Below, piece after piece: positions 1 through 12,167 of a DNA stretch of 64,000 nucleotides. The translations under genes were made by a program, and so were the position numbers. Each line of letters begins with the position of its first letter. Positions within the stretch are counted from its first letter, which is position 1. The notes beneath the pieces were generated by a model that searched no databases, was not told the DNA's origin, and saw only the letters and a program-made list of their open reading frames with translations. This DNA comes from Bugulina stolonifera (taxonomy: Eukaryota > Bryozoa > Gymnolaemata > Cheilostomatida > Bugulidae): NCBI GenBank assembly GCA_935421135.1, contig OW285187.1, positions 8,370,001 through 8,434,000 on the forward strand, given 5' to 3'.

Positions 1-1427
1 AACTGTTTACTCAACTCTTCACCTAATCCCATTCTCTGTTTATATAGTTCATCATAAAAACTCATTCAAACATTTTAGTTATCTTTTACTATATATTGCA
101 GCATAAATTATATTCGAGCACTTCAGTATTTAGCCCAAATCTAAATTGACCCTAAAACCTTTATAATGATGCAAGTGCAATGTGTCTGTTATAGATAGTA
201 TAGAATCCTAGGCTAAGTTGTTGGCTCCAACCACGAGCTCCTAAGTCCCTGCCATATACTGATTTACCAAGACTTATACCTCTTGCATATTAGAAAGGAT
301 TAAAGGCAGCTAAATCAGTGACAGTAACTTTGTTTTATAAACAGTCAGCTCATGTTGCTAAACAAGTTTTTTTTTCGAATAATCGACGGACCGACTAGTG
401 GCTAGGATTACAACAGATGGGGGAACAGCTATGCCTGCCAATTAACGCAAAAACAAAGGCAGAAAAGTCACATATTTTCCAAGTTAATACATGACTGCAT
501 GGCGTATTGATTACTGATATATGATAGTGTATTTAAAATAATAATATTTCCAGCTTTGACGTAGTGTATAATTATTCAATGGACCAAGTGTCGTTCTGGT
601 ATTTCTAGGATATACATGATTATATTATTAGAGATATTGTGAAGTAAATTTGGTCAAAAGTGCAAGCAGCTGTCGTATGCGGAGGTTAGATATTTTAAAA
701 CGTGTGTCTGTTATACACTACATGGACATCACGCTTGAGACGGCTGACTGTGTTATTTGCTGTCAATGGCTTTATGTTGACAATTGTTACCAAAATGAAT
801 TCGCTGATGAAATATTGTAGGCCTAAGAATGATATTTATGTAAATCATTATGTCTAAATACACATGTGACAATAAATAGGTTTTGTATATTTGGAGTCAG
901 TCACCATGTGGGATATTTGCACAATCCCTACTCCACCCCACATAACAGATAGAGGTAGCAATTTATATACGTTCATCCTTAGTTAGGGATCAAGTTGTAT
1001 TAAGATAGTGGTGGGGGGATTGGTGGGGATTATCCATGCAGCCCAACCTAAACTGGATTCCCAGAGATATTGATTTAATTAAACAAAATCTCCTATGCAC
1101 CATACTCATACGTTATCCAAGGAATCCAATGGAATAAATAATATCTTCCACATAATTTAGGTTCCAACACAGCAAGGTACTTTGGCTGCTAGATGTAATA
1201 ATGTATCTGATGTAAATAATAGCAACAGTGGGATGGATTGGGTGAGGGGGTATAGGGTGCATAGAGTAGTGGATAGAGTGGGCGAGGTAGGACAGAGGGT
1301 AGAGACAGTGCGAGGGGGCAGTGAGCAGAGACAGCAGGTAGTAGGGTGAATGTGAAGGGTAGAAATGGGGTAAATTGTGTACAACCAACTTTACCAATAG
1401 ACTTAGTCTGCACTAAATGTTTTGTAC

Positions 1428-4400
1428 CTGGATTCACAGCGTCTGCCTTCTTTATATGAATATCACGAGGAGGAGCGAATCTGGAAGAGGAAGTAGCAAA
1501 AGCTTCCTTTCTCTTAGCCGCTGCATCATTTCTTGGTGGAGCCGGCTCTTTCTTCAGCTGAGAATGAGCAAATGACGAGTGCACATCGTATGATCCTGGT
1601 GGCGGAACGGCCTACAAAACACATACCAGCCATAGTCAGTAGCGTGTAAAATGTAAAATTCGAAAACTAAACCATGATCTAGTCTTGTCATAAGTTGAAA
1701 GCTTTTCAAAATATTAGCAATGTACATGTAGACCTAATATTGTAATATAGACCATAGAAAACAGGATTTCATTCAAGCTCTCATATAATTACCATCTGAC
1801 ATGGCAAAGTGTGACAATATGCTGTCAAGTTTAAGTTTCTCTAATTATGTGTCCCATCCTTTTCATTATGCGTGAGTTGTATACATACATGTAAGATGTA
1901 AGAACGCAATGTATTTATATACACTAGTAGGCTTATGTTATAAATCTACCTCACATTGATGACTTTCAAAATTTGTATTGCTATGTTTTGTTAATGTAGT
2001 AGACTGTCTATTGTTGGAGTTGGGGAAATTCGAGAAAAAGCAGACAACTCCCTCCAGACTACTTGAATACCTCAAGTGTTGTATTTAGGAAGGAAACAGG
2101 TGAAAGTTAAACAGACTTATAGAGGCAGTGTCAAGGGAAAGTAATCCAACAAGTGTATAGCAAGTGCCACTGAGTCTAGCTGACTACCCGCCCTATAACA
2201 CAGTCTGACATCACAACCACAGCTTCTCTAAATAGAACGTGATCCTTACACAGTAATATCACACATTTTAATTGGTTGGTTCGCAAAGTCAAAGATCTAA
2301 GGCTATAGGGATACTTTACTGCACCAATGTTTTATAGACTAGACAGTGAATCCTCTAGCATAATCAATTCAGTCATTGCTGCAATATATAAGCCTCTTAG
2401 AATATAAACTGTTCCCCTCTCAATCTAAATCCTAACGGTCAACACGATACCCCAGATTTACTTTGTTTACATACCCATAAGGCCATTCTCCCTACCCACT
2501 AGAAACTACACAACACCAGTTTCACCACACTTAATGTAATACCTCTTCGCTTTCCATAGACAATTTCTCATGATAGAACTGACTAGCCAAACTGATACTG
2601 TTTGTATGTGAGGTGTACTAGCAAACACTTTATAACTAGTGCATTCCTTGACAAAAACAAGAACAGGTTTAAGCAAATAGTATTTTCCCCACCAAGTGTG
2701 ACAAGCTATGTCTTTGTTTACTAAAATATAAATGTGTATGTTTATGGAAATATCTATTTGGACAACGCTATGTATAATATGTAGCTAGATTAATCACGTA
2801 TTATCAGGCTAATTAATATTGTCAATACGACTGGAGACTGCAAGTATAATATATACATATACATGTGGAAGTTTTTGTGTGCTGTTCAGAAAGGGTTAAC
2901 ATGTTTGCACCAAGTACTGCCCTGACCTCTAGATATAAAATATACCACTAAAGTAGGTTTACTCATACACACCAGCCAGACATTCCTCTCCCTTATCTCT
3001 GTCAGATGTCTATCACAGATTGGTTTACCATTGTCTAAGTCGGAGTGTAAGAAGGGCTCATTGTTATTCACTCCTATTGTATTCACATTATGAATATAAT
3101 AATTCAATAAGAACATTTTAAAAACACTTAAAGAAATATGAAATATTCGGTGAATTTTATCATATCATTGGTGTGCTCTGAACTGCACTCTCTACTTGAT
3201 ATTTTATCTTTCGAGGCCAATTTCTAAGTGCTACTTTAGAGATCGCTTGTATTTCATTGAAATATACGATAGTCTCGTAGACTTTGTAGAGGGTTTCATG
3301 CACGTTATAGGTATGACCTTTCAGGCCGACACTGTACATGCATGTCTATAAATTATGATTCAGTTGAGAGTTTAGTGCCATATTATATCATCATGATGCA
3401 GTGCTAATGTTATTTTGTTTGTATTTTATCAAGTGTGATGCTCTTCTTTATTTTAATTTGATTGTTACTCCGATGGTGCTATCAAGTTCCTCTGACAACA
3501 ACCAAGTAGATTCAGCTGTTTACCATTGGGTGGGTTATCAAAATCTGAAAAACTTAGTATATATATAATTAGAACACATTTGCTCACCTTTGCTTCTACA
3601 TCCTCGTGGACTCGGGTGGATAAAGAGGAGAAAACTCCCATGGGCTGAGCATGTTTATGCTCATTGCCCTTTGTACCCTCCTTAACGGTATAGTGGGCCG
3701 GACCTGGGAGGTAGTAATCATCTTTCTTAACCATCGCATTAATTCTTGCAGAGGTTGTCCCAAACACCCCACGCCTTGTGCTCTCTATGTATGCCTTCTT
3801 CATGCTCTCCTGTCCCAGTCCCACCTTGTTATAGGCGCCTGGCCCTACATAATATTTATACATGCACATCAAGCACATACATAATGTTTAGATAGAGGGT
3901 TGCTTGTCTACATAAACATAATATCAATTAACAACTAACATGGAATGCTGGACTGGATGAGTATTTTAGTTTCATTTTACCAACCAGTCTCTCTCAGTAG
4001 CAAGAAAATTGTACATTTTGTTCATCTTTGACTGGTGCAACATGGAAGAAGAATAAATTTTCTTATTCTTCAATGTTGTAGCCAGTTAAAAATGGACAAA
4101 ATGTACAATTTTGTTTTACTCTATGAAGTTCTTGGTAGCTGATGATTAATCAGTGTAATTTACAAGCAGAATAAATTAACTGCCATTCAACATAATACAG
4201 ATGGGATTATGTAAGGCATTGCCCTCCACAACATTACTGTACTTGTAGCCACAGCCAATTATTTTCAACATCCAATTTTATATAATACATGCATGTAATC
4301 AAACATTTAGTGTTCAAAGAGCTATTTGATGGACTTATGGATTATGAGTTATTAAAAGTTATGTAATTTCAGAGATTAACATCCAATAAACTGTCATACA

Positions 4401-7135
4401 AAGTAATATCATTATGTACTTTAATTGTACTCTATTAAAATATGGTATAATCATTCTGATACTTCACATTCATTATGTGTAATATGGGTTGGTTAACTTT
4501 GTAGCTTAGACATGGCATCTTGGCATGAACACTGCACTGCACAGTGTCTCTTAGTCCATATATTATGGTATTCAAAATTTACCATGATTTAGTTATTTTA
4601 TGCACCATACAGGATATTTCCAATGAGCAAATATTTTCTTATTAGTATTATGACATATAATCATGAACCTTGAACATGCTTGAGCAGTTTGGTCTTTTTC
4701 CTTATTACATATTATAATTAGTACATTGTGCAGTGTTTGGAAATTATCCCCTCGTGATTTATCATTCAATGAGGTGACAACTCCATTATAATAATGAAAC
4801 TAAACGCTAGCATGCTTATACCATCAATTGCATACTGGTACAAGTACCTGGTGTCTTCCTAACATGATGAGTTGGTGAAAATCTGACAGCAGTTTGTCCA
4901 AATGGGCTTCGCTTCAGACCAGTAATCTTTTTTAATGCAGTCAGTGCGGTCCTGGGATCATTGTATGCCCCAGGAGCTGGCACATGGTTTTTATTACCAC
5001 CAAACCTTCTAGCTTGTGATAGAAAGGGAGGATGCTCTACTTCAATACCTTCCTGGTTTAACTTCTTACTCTCAGGGTCAAAGTCACTATTAATATCGTA
5101 TCTTCCAGGACCAGGGACTGACTACAATAATGACAATAAGTGTATTAGCATTAGCTCCGACATCTTTCAACAAAAAATAATTACTCTAACAAATGAATTT
5201 AGATATCATTCATAAGGTTTATATACAGACCTTTTTCTCTTCTTCTTTCACAACCCATTCATGGTATCGGGGTATTCGGGCATCAAACTTTTTGTTTCTG
5301 TCAGCATCTCTCATGTTCAGATGCTCAGCCCTCAGTGAGATATCATGTTGAGGGTCGTATTCTCCGGGTCCAGGACCCGCCTTTCCACTAAAGTCTGTTC
5401 GTTTTGTTGAATATTTCCCCCAATGAATGCCTTTGTATGTTTCAGTTACTTTAGTCATTGGCTATAAAAAACATACAAATATGAGATAATGTTCTACCCA
5501 CCTTGTTAGTTCATAATATGTGTGATCTAAGGCTAATTTTATAGCCATCACTCACAGTTTCAATAGTAGTTAGATATAATCCAACCCTTCCTATACTAAC
5601 AGTACAACACATATTACAAATATTATACAGGTTGTACAATGTGTGGAGGTTATTAAATATACATTTTTTATTATTGGCAAGTTGCACACACTCGTGGGAG
5701 GAAATTGTGTTCTAGTCGCCCATCACATACATTAAAAATATGTTTGGTTTATGACTACTGCGAAACAGTTAATTCACCCCCAAGACGCTGAAAAAAGACA
5801 ATACATTTTTCTTATTATTGGCAAGTTGCAAACATGCTACACTTTCACTGGTTTTTATTCATCCATGCATAAAACAGAATTCAAGTAATATTGGAGCTAA
5901 CCTTGTCGGCATTATAAAAGGCTGGACCAATACTCTTATCTCTATCTGGAGGTTCCTGCCTTCGCAAGGTGCCGTCTTCATTCTCTTCAAACCCATAAGC
6001 CTGACCAGGGGTGGGTATGGATGGGGCCTCAGGCTTCCTTACAATCACTAGTCTAGGCTAAAATGAAAGGACATTATATTTTTAAAATTAATAATTGCAC
6101 ATGTATTTGTAGTATAGTAGAAACATAGTTACATGTACAGGTACCTACTTGTATATGCTTTGGCATCAACAATAGAGACGTGACGATGATTGGGAGGTAA
6201 TAATGTAAAGGGTGCAAAGCTAAGCTATAGATTAAAATGTTCGTTGAGATTCCAAGGGTTTGTTACATTAGCAGGTATTATAACTTTGTTAAATCCAATC
6301 ATACCTTGTAAAAAGTGCGTGAATGTATAAATTATGGACATAACGTACCCTGCTTTCAGTAACAGCTGCTACCTTCTTTGACTTCCCATTGACCTCTAAG
6401 TTTCTTAGCTGGTAAGCTCCAGGACCTGGAGTGAATGTTTCCTGTTCCAAAAACCTTGATGAGCGATTTGCCAACGTTGATCCTCCCTAAAAATAAAGTA
6501 GTGTAATAATAGTGCCCTATCATCTAAAAGCTATTAAAATTAGTAAAATTTGTACTTTATGCCATACTTGAAAAGTAAGTAGTCTATCGGTAACTCTACT
6601 GGTGCCCATATAAATATTATCATTCAAAAAAGAGTGGTCCCATAGATATATAAAACACGTAATGCTAATAGATGTTTACCTTAACATGGTCGCGATGCAA
6701 GTGGTTATCATATTGACCAGGTCCAGGTGCTGCAATAGATGTGTCTTGAAGATTGATGTGTGTGTCACGGTTCGTCATCGAAGAAAACGGTGCATAGCCA
6801 TCTGTCAATATATTATACAAACTGAATATATTATGACTTTGTTTATTGTGAGATGAGGCTACAATTTATATATCCAGCTTTAAAATGTTTTTGCAATTGA
6901 AATTTTTACTGGTATTATATAATTATACAAAGTACTATTATTGTAAAATAAAACGTTGTTAATAATGCAATTTAGATCAACTAGGTAATGAGAAAATAAT
7001 CAATACAATAGACGCACCTGATCTTATTTTTGACCTATCTGTAAGTTCCACATCATAGGCTCCTGGACCAACATGAAATCCTGTTGAGCCAATTGGCTTG
7101 ACCGTTGGTCTAACAGCTCGATCATACACCGACAT
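1428..7135 (-). CDS. STPG2: Sperm-tail PG-rich repeat protein 2-like (STPG2), 3' end unresolved
   Basis: Coding exons on the minus strand, in order: 7135-7018, 6801-6680, 6486-6349, 6057-5902, 5461-5231, 5121-4848, 3844-3588, 1611-1428. All joins keep phase and give about 493 residues. PG-rich repeats recur: HVGPGAYDV, APGPGQYDN, TPGPGAYQL, AGPGPGEYD, VPGPGRYDI, PAPGAYND, TPGPGAYNK, LPGPAHYTV and PPPGSYDV. The N-terminus MSVYDRAVRP and the block GGSTLANRSSRF resemble vertebrate STPG2 as I know it. STPG proteins are associated with sperm tails and cilia, probably bound to microtubules; that role is inferred from the family. The start is the first ATG after a good acceptor. Reading on past the donor at 1427 gives low-complexity protein, so another exon is expected. 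A weak in-frame candidate lies at 279-161, ending in TAA; otherwise the last exon is outside the window. Another STPG or ODF3-like member is possible but less likely. Confidence 0.85.
4005..4112. other. 108-bp near-perfect inverted repeat (candidate hairpin RNA)
   Basis: Two arms of about 50 bases face each other across a short AT-rich loop. The left arm starts AAAATTGTACATTTTG and the right arm ends with its exact complement, CAAAATGTACAATTTT. The remaining arm pairs with a few mismatches, some of which would be G-U wobbles in RNA, and a one-base bulge. It lies in the STPG2 intron between the exons at 4848 and 3844. The fold fits a pre-miRNA or other hairpin RNA, or a small palindromic MITE. 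I found no clear target-site duplication to prove the second. Confidence 0.5.
5661..5830. repeat. Short direct repeat, about 27 bp, two copies
   Basis: Two near-identical segments (5661-5686 and 5803-5830) share the core TTATTATTGGCAAGTTGCA. They lie in an STPG2 intron. This may be a small duplication or the ends of a degraded insert; no function is visible. Confidence 0.4.
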
Positions 7136-7990
7136 GGTGACCTTGAGGAATATTCAAAATAACGGTAAAATAAAATAAACATTCCACCATCATGATTATA
7201 TTATATAATATGCACTCCATTGAAATACAAGGTTTGACTAAGAAATAGAGCTCCGATACTTTTCAATGTTGTTTAGATGCAAAATAGAGCTGATTACACT
7301 TGCCGCAAGATACAATTATAATTATTGGTATGATCATAAACTATGCAAATGCTCTATAAATATGCTACAAATATTATATTTATTGTTATTATATCGCAAA
7401 ATATAATTATTACAACTAATTATTATTCTAGACAACACTGAAAAATGAAAAGTTACAAAGTGAAATTTTACTGAGAAGGCCAGACATGCATCTCTGTAAA
7501 ACTGCAATAGTATAGTTATAGTAATACAGAGGGAGGCAGGTACACAAGTCACAAGAAAAATAATAATTAGTACAATAATAGTTGCTATCACTATTACTGT
7601 ACTAATTACGAATATTAAATATAAATTAAAAAAGTTCTCCAATTACCTTACCGTATGTCTTAGCTGCTAGTTTATAATAAATACAGCAAACTTCTAGCAA
7701 ACATTTAGACAAAATCTTGTGTGTGTAGTATATCGCCGTGATAAACTGGCAGTAGTTAGGATATATTTGATTGCATAGCCAGTGTGGATAGTACTAATAA
7801 TATTATTGTGATATTTGCTGTTGCTATGGTAAAATATGGCGGATTGATGACCGACATACAAGACGCTATATATTCGGTAAACATAGCACATGCCCGATTC
7901 TCGACAGTAGGCGAAATTATAGCAATTTTCGATGTAAACAAAGATTGCGATTAGAACATAGAGTTATCTTTTCATTATCAACAACTACTA
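7136..7990 (-). promoter_or_regulatory. 5' leader and probable promoter region of the STPG2-like gene
   Basis: The first coding exon has an acceptor just upstream of its ATG (exon edge at 7141), so there must be an upstream noncoding exon. A minus-strand donor, CATACG followed by GTAAGG, places its 3' edge at 7652. Transcription should therefore start somewhere in about 7660-7990. No TATA box stands out. The short open frames in this stretch look like chance. Confidence 0.4.
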
Positions 7991-8657
7991 TCCAAGCCTA
8001 TACAAAAAACATGCTTTTGTAGGCTATGCCCTTGACTGTATTCTATCAATCCAGTTCTAATCTTTCTCTCAAACTGCCTTGCTTTGGTAAGCCAAGCATA
8101 CGATGTGTGTAGCATTTATAGCTCCACATTTTGAATTGTAGACAACCCTACCCTATAGAACTATACTATGGGAGATGGATACCTAATAGATCAGATGAGG
8201 TGTGACTGTGTAAGTGTTTGATTCATGATATGATTGGATTACATTATTTAATTATTATTATTTATTATTTATGATCATTATGATTATTCATATCTATAGC
8301 ACATTAGACAGTTCTGAGCGTCTAAACCATAGAGTTATCTCTATGGCCTAAAGTTACCTCTATGGTCTAGACCATAGAGTTTGGTATACCAAAGTCTATG
8401 GTCTAGACTCTGTGAGAGCCACTTCACTTGCAAACTTGCGTTGTTGCAGATCCTGATATTACATTTTCATTTAAAAAAAATTATTTAGGAAAATTCAAAG
8501 TAGTAATAATTAATTAATAGCATAGGCAAATGAAAATACGAATAAAATCAAATTAACCAATTGCCCAATTCACAATGACAATTGAAACAAAATGAAAATA
8601 TCAAAATGAATTTAAATAATTATTATTATATTATTTATAATAGTAGGCATATTATAT
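7991..8657. other. Intergenic, AT-rich, with a palindrome cluster
   Basis: No coding exon is visible. From about 8210 the sequence is dominated by TTATT-type low complexity. A cluster of short palindromes built on CTCTATGG and CCATAGAG occupies about 8325-8410. The hAT target site begins at 8658. Confidence 0.6.
8365..8408. repeat. 44-bp near-perfect palindrome
   Basis: The halves GTCTAGACCATAGAGTTTGG and CCAAAGTCTATGGTCTAGAC, with TATA between them, are reverse complements apart from one mismatch. A smaller hairpin (CCATAGAG, TTAT, CTCTATGG) lies just upstream at about 8328-8347. It would form a cruciform or RNA hairpin. It may be the remnant of a palindromic MITE; no gene is attached. Confidence 0.75.
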
Positions 8658-8665
8658 ATAATTAG

Positions 8666-9849
8666 CAGAGTTGGGTCCAAGTCAACTTGCAAGTCAACAA
8701 GTCAAGTCATTTCTAAAATTTCGGAGTCAAGTCCAAGTCAAGTAAGTGCTGCGTCAAGTCAAGTCAGCCGTCATGCAAGTCACAAGTCAAAGTCAAGTCG
8801 AAATGCAAATCAAGTGGAAGACAACTTCAAAAAATTTTTCATTTTTTAAAGCATCACTTTTTTCTTTTAGTAGGCATTCCAATCCATGAAAAACCTATGC
8901 CAAGGTGTAGCAGGGCATGTACATGTATATTATGCAATCATGGTAAAGAACTAGTCTATATAAATAGTATTATTAGCACTACGGTCGAGACTGGTCATAT
9001 AGTATTATATACTGTATATTCAGTGGTCAAAGTCTAAGAAAAGAGGTGGGGGGTCTCTAGGGTAGCAGACATAATCACTTGAGGGCGCGAAGCGCACTGG
9101 CTGGGAGGGTCCGAGAGGGGCGCCTGAGCGCCCTCCTGGAAATTGGAAACTTTGTCAAAATTAGACACCAAATAGGTGCAAGATCCAAGAACTTCAGGTT
9201 AAAATATGATCCAAGATCTCAAGGTAAAATATGGTCCAATTAGTACTATTATTATAATAGTAATCTGTAGGGGGTCTATCAGTCTGGGGGATCCCCTGAA
9301 ATTTATGGTGGGGGACTGCGTCCCCCACGACCCCCCAACTTTGACCACTGTGTATATTGTAATGGTAATACAGTGTTAGATAGCATAGAAACAGCACAGG
9401 GTGCAGCACAGAGTGTCCTCTGGTCAGTCCTACAATTTTACTCCAGTAATTATTGCACTGTACATTGTATTCACTACTTACACCACACCTATGCTACACT
9501 TACACTACTTGCTCTGTGTGTACTTGTGACTATGCGTTATGCAGTCTCATGTACACACAGCCTAGATATTGCCTAAGTTGTGTATCCTCATAGGTAACCT
9601 TGATATACTCTGAGTGCTGCTAGTAGCACTGATCTAGTAAAAATGACAAATATGTAGGCAATTGAGACCTTTTTTCCATGTTGGCTAAACACTGTACAAA
9701 ATTTTTATTTGTCAGATTGACTTGGCAGAACACAAGTCAAAATCACAAGTCATTCATGTGTCCAAGTCAAGTCACATTGATGCGAAAGTCAAAGTCAAGT
9801 CAGCAATTTGGCAAGTCCAAGTCAAATCTATGACTTAGACCCAGCTCTG
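8666..9849. mobile_element. Complete nonautonomous hAT-type DNA transposon, 1184 bp
   Basis: The left end CAGAGTTGGGTCCAAGTC and the right end GACTTAGACCCAGCTCTG are inverted repeats with two mismatches over 18 bases. Both ends are flanked by the identical 8-bp duplication ATAATTAG (8658-8665 and 9850-9857). An 8-bp duplication plus CAGAG termini is the hAT signature. Both subterminal regions are packed with CAAGTCAAGTC-type repeats, as expected for transposase binding sites. No transposase frame is present, so mobility would need a partner element. The exact duplication suggests a fairly young insertion. Confidence 0.92.
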
Positions 9850-9857
9850 ATAATTAG

Positions 9858-11021
9858 TAAATTACATATGTATTAATATTCATATTCATATTGGCAGTTC
9901 AAACCGAACTTTGAAATCTACCAAACCTAAATACATTTCTATGGTGAGATAGAGGCTAAAATAAGAAGTTTAAAAATCAGCTGGTTAGTCATTTCTAAGG
10001 AAAGTTCAATAATTTTATGGATAGTAAAAAAGTGATTAGTAAAATTGCAATAAACAGACCTGTCAAATTTAACCAAAATTTAAATGGAGATTTGTGCCAC
10101 ATTTCAGAATTACCAATATTATTGTGTCCAGCTTGATAGCAAAAGCGCAGCTTTACATCACCCGATCAGGGCACCGGAGAGTAGAAATCAAAAGCAACCA
10201 GGCAAATGCTACTAAATATCCTGTATAATACCAGCTTGACATACTCTAGAGGGAGGACAACCTCACTACTCAGTCTTCTGGTGCAGAGAGCATCTCTAAC
10301 ACCAGAAAGGGAGTAGAGGCGGAATTCCAGCCAGCCTCCATGGGCACAACCCTTAAAATTTCACAGCATATATGTGTTCACTCAGAAGCTAACACATAAC
10401 TCAAGGGATTTACTTGCCCCGGCTCGCACATTTTGTTGGTTTTTGATTAATATAGGTTGTTAGTCTAGCTGGGAAACTACTCAAAGCTGTAAAAACTATC
10501 TTTGGCGGAGGGGGCAGTAAACCCAGTCCCCAGAGTAACGGGCTACCCAGACTGATACTAGAAATAGCTTAAAATTTTCTCTATCAAATCCAATCAAATA
10601 TGCAGGATCATAGGGCACCTACAACCTACATTGCATCTTTCAGACAATAGCACTAGAGTGCTTATCATTAGACTGTTAAGTGCTACATCTGTATTGTGAA
10701 CCCCAATGCCTATTGTTAGCTTTGTTTTATATACCATACAATGGATGCTATTGTTTGTGCGATATTTAAGACTTCCCGCCTAATGAGGTAGATCCGCATG
10801 TTCTTCAGGGCTTATCACTTTTGATATGTTTTGTGTGTTAATTACTCATAAAATGAAGTTTGATTACGTTTTGTATGGTAACTAACTATAGTGATATTTT
10901 CATTGAAGTTGCAAGTTATGTAGAAAATAAGACTAGAAATAGCAGATGTTTATCTGCACAAACACCTATCTAATAATACCTTTAGCTGAGCTGGGTGTTT
11001 TGGTCGCCCCACTGATTGGGC
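9858..11021. other. Intergenic, no gene seen
   Basis: I see no exon or conserved motif here. The last few hundred bases before 11022 should contain the promoter of the U2 gene, but I cannot identify its elements. Confidence 0.5.
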
Positions 11022-11209
11022 ATCGCTTCTCGGCCTATTGGCTAAGATCAAAGTGTAGTATCTGTTCTAATCAGTTTAATATCTGATTCGTGGCACATTG
11101 TGTCACTATGATATTAATCTGATTTTTGGAACTGGGTGGAGCGCAGAAGCTTGCTTCGGCTCTGCCACGGGTTGTCTTGGTATTGCAGTACCTCCAAGCA
11201 CGGCCCACC
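11022..11209 (+). ncRNA. RNU2: U2 spliceosomal snRNA
   Basis: The 5' end ATCGCTTCTCGGCC and the branch-point recognition segment GTGTAGTATCTGTTC are present. Stem-loop IIa follows, then a 7-bp stem IIb (GTGGCAC with GTGTCAC). The Sm site ATTTTTGG and the stem-loop IV sequence TATTGCAGTACCTCC follow in order. The length of about 188 bases matches animal U2. U2 base-pairs with the intron branch site and with U6 in the spliceosome. Compared with human U2 there is an extra A before GTGTAGTA and a changed stem III. All functional boxes are intact, so this is probably a working gene rather than a pseudogene. The 3' end is placed by similarity and could move by a few bases. Confidence 0.95.
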
Positions 11210-12163
11210 TCCCTTACTGGGGAGAATAAATAAAATAATATAAAATGATTACAAACTACCTTACTCTTACTAAATATGGTGTTTGATAAATAGTAGTACA
11301 TGTATGCCTATATTATTATTGTAGAGATGCCCTCTTTCCCTGCAGACACGCTGTCTCCTGACAGATCCCAGGCAGCTGTCAGCTCGCAAGATAGAACCAG
11401 AGATAAGATATATTTTAGGAGAAGAAGGTCATAGACTGTCCGACACAAAGTCTTCATAATACCGACTTTGTACGTACCAAAGCAAGCAAAATCAACTTCA
11501 AATGGCAAAGGGGTACTAAGTTAGGTAAGTGATTATTTCTCATATTTGGATAGATGTGATGTAGAAGCATGTGCTTTGGTATTATGGGAGTTGTTCCCAC
11601 TTGTGCCCCATACCTGCTACACCTTTCCGCCCTTGTAAGAAACACTCCCTATTCAAAGCAGTGACAACTTGGCAAGTATGTAACACTGGCCATAACTTTG
11701 TGGTCAATGCACTCAAAGTTCACTTTTGAGAGTTAACGCTACAAATATTTGTATTTGGACAGATTTCTGAGGAGGCAAATGCCCCCCCCCCTCCCTGGTT
11801 GCTATGGCCCTGAAACTACCGGAGATTAAGCCAATTCAAAATGCCATGTTTTAGGTCCACAGTCCTAATACAAATTCTTCCAGTTTTACGTCTGTCACCC
11901 CCCCCCCCCCCAGTGTTTGAACTGCCTGCATTATATCTTACTTTGCTCCCGTCTTGTCTAAGTATAGTATTTGCATTGTATTGGATTGGATTGTGTGATC
12001 TGCCCAACCACTACTCCTTGGTCTAACTGGATACAGATGGTCTAAATTGAAACCAAATTTGGTAACTATACTTGGGGCCCTATACTATATAATACAATAC
12101 AATACTTTATTGGTCATTCGAATATACAGTGTAAAAATATGTTATAGGAACAATATTATAGCG
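11210..12163. other. Intergenic, with poly-C tracts
   Basis: Two poly-C runs lie near 11780 and 11899. No exon with convincing protein similarity is seen. The short open frames on both strands around 11300-12000 overlap and look like chance. Confidence 0.5.
12080..12125 (-). mobile_element. Possible 3' tail of a non-LTR retrotransposon
   Basis: Read on the minus strand this is GACCAATAAAGTATTGTATTG followed by more TATTG-like units. An AATAAAG plus pentamer tail is typical of 3' ends of some LINE and SINE families. No coding remnant is attached, so this is tentative. Confidence 0.3.
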
Positions 12164-12167
12164 TTAA

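Noticed and set aside
1113..1584. Overlapping minus-strand frames beyond the STPG2 exon donor at 1427
   Set aside because: The sequence becomes Pro/Leu/His low complexity from a purine-rich tract and has no PG repeat; a donor CAG/GTACAA ends the exon first.
9194..9576. Small open frames on both strands inside the first hAT element
   Set aside because: They show no transposase motif and lie wholly inside a nonautonomous element.
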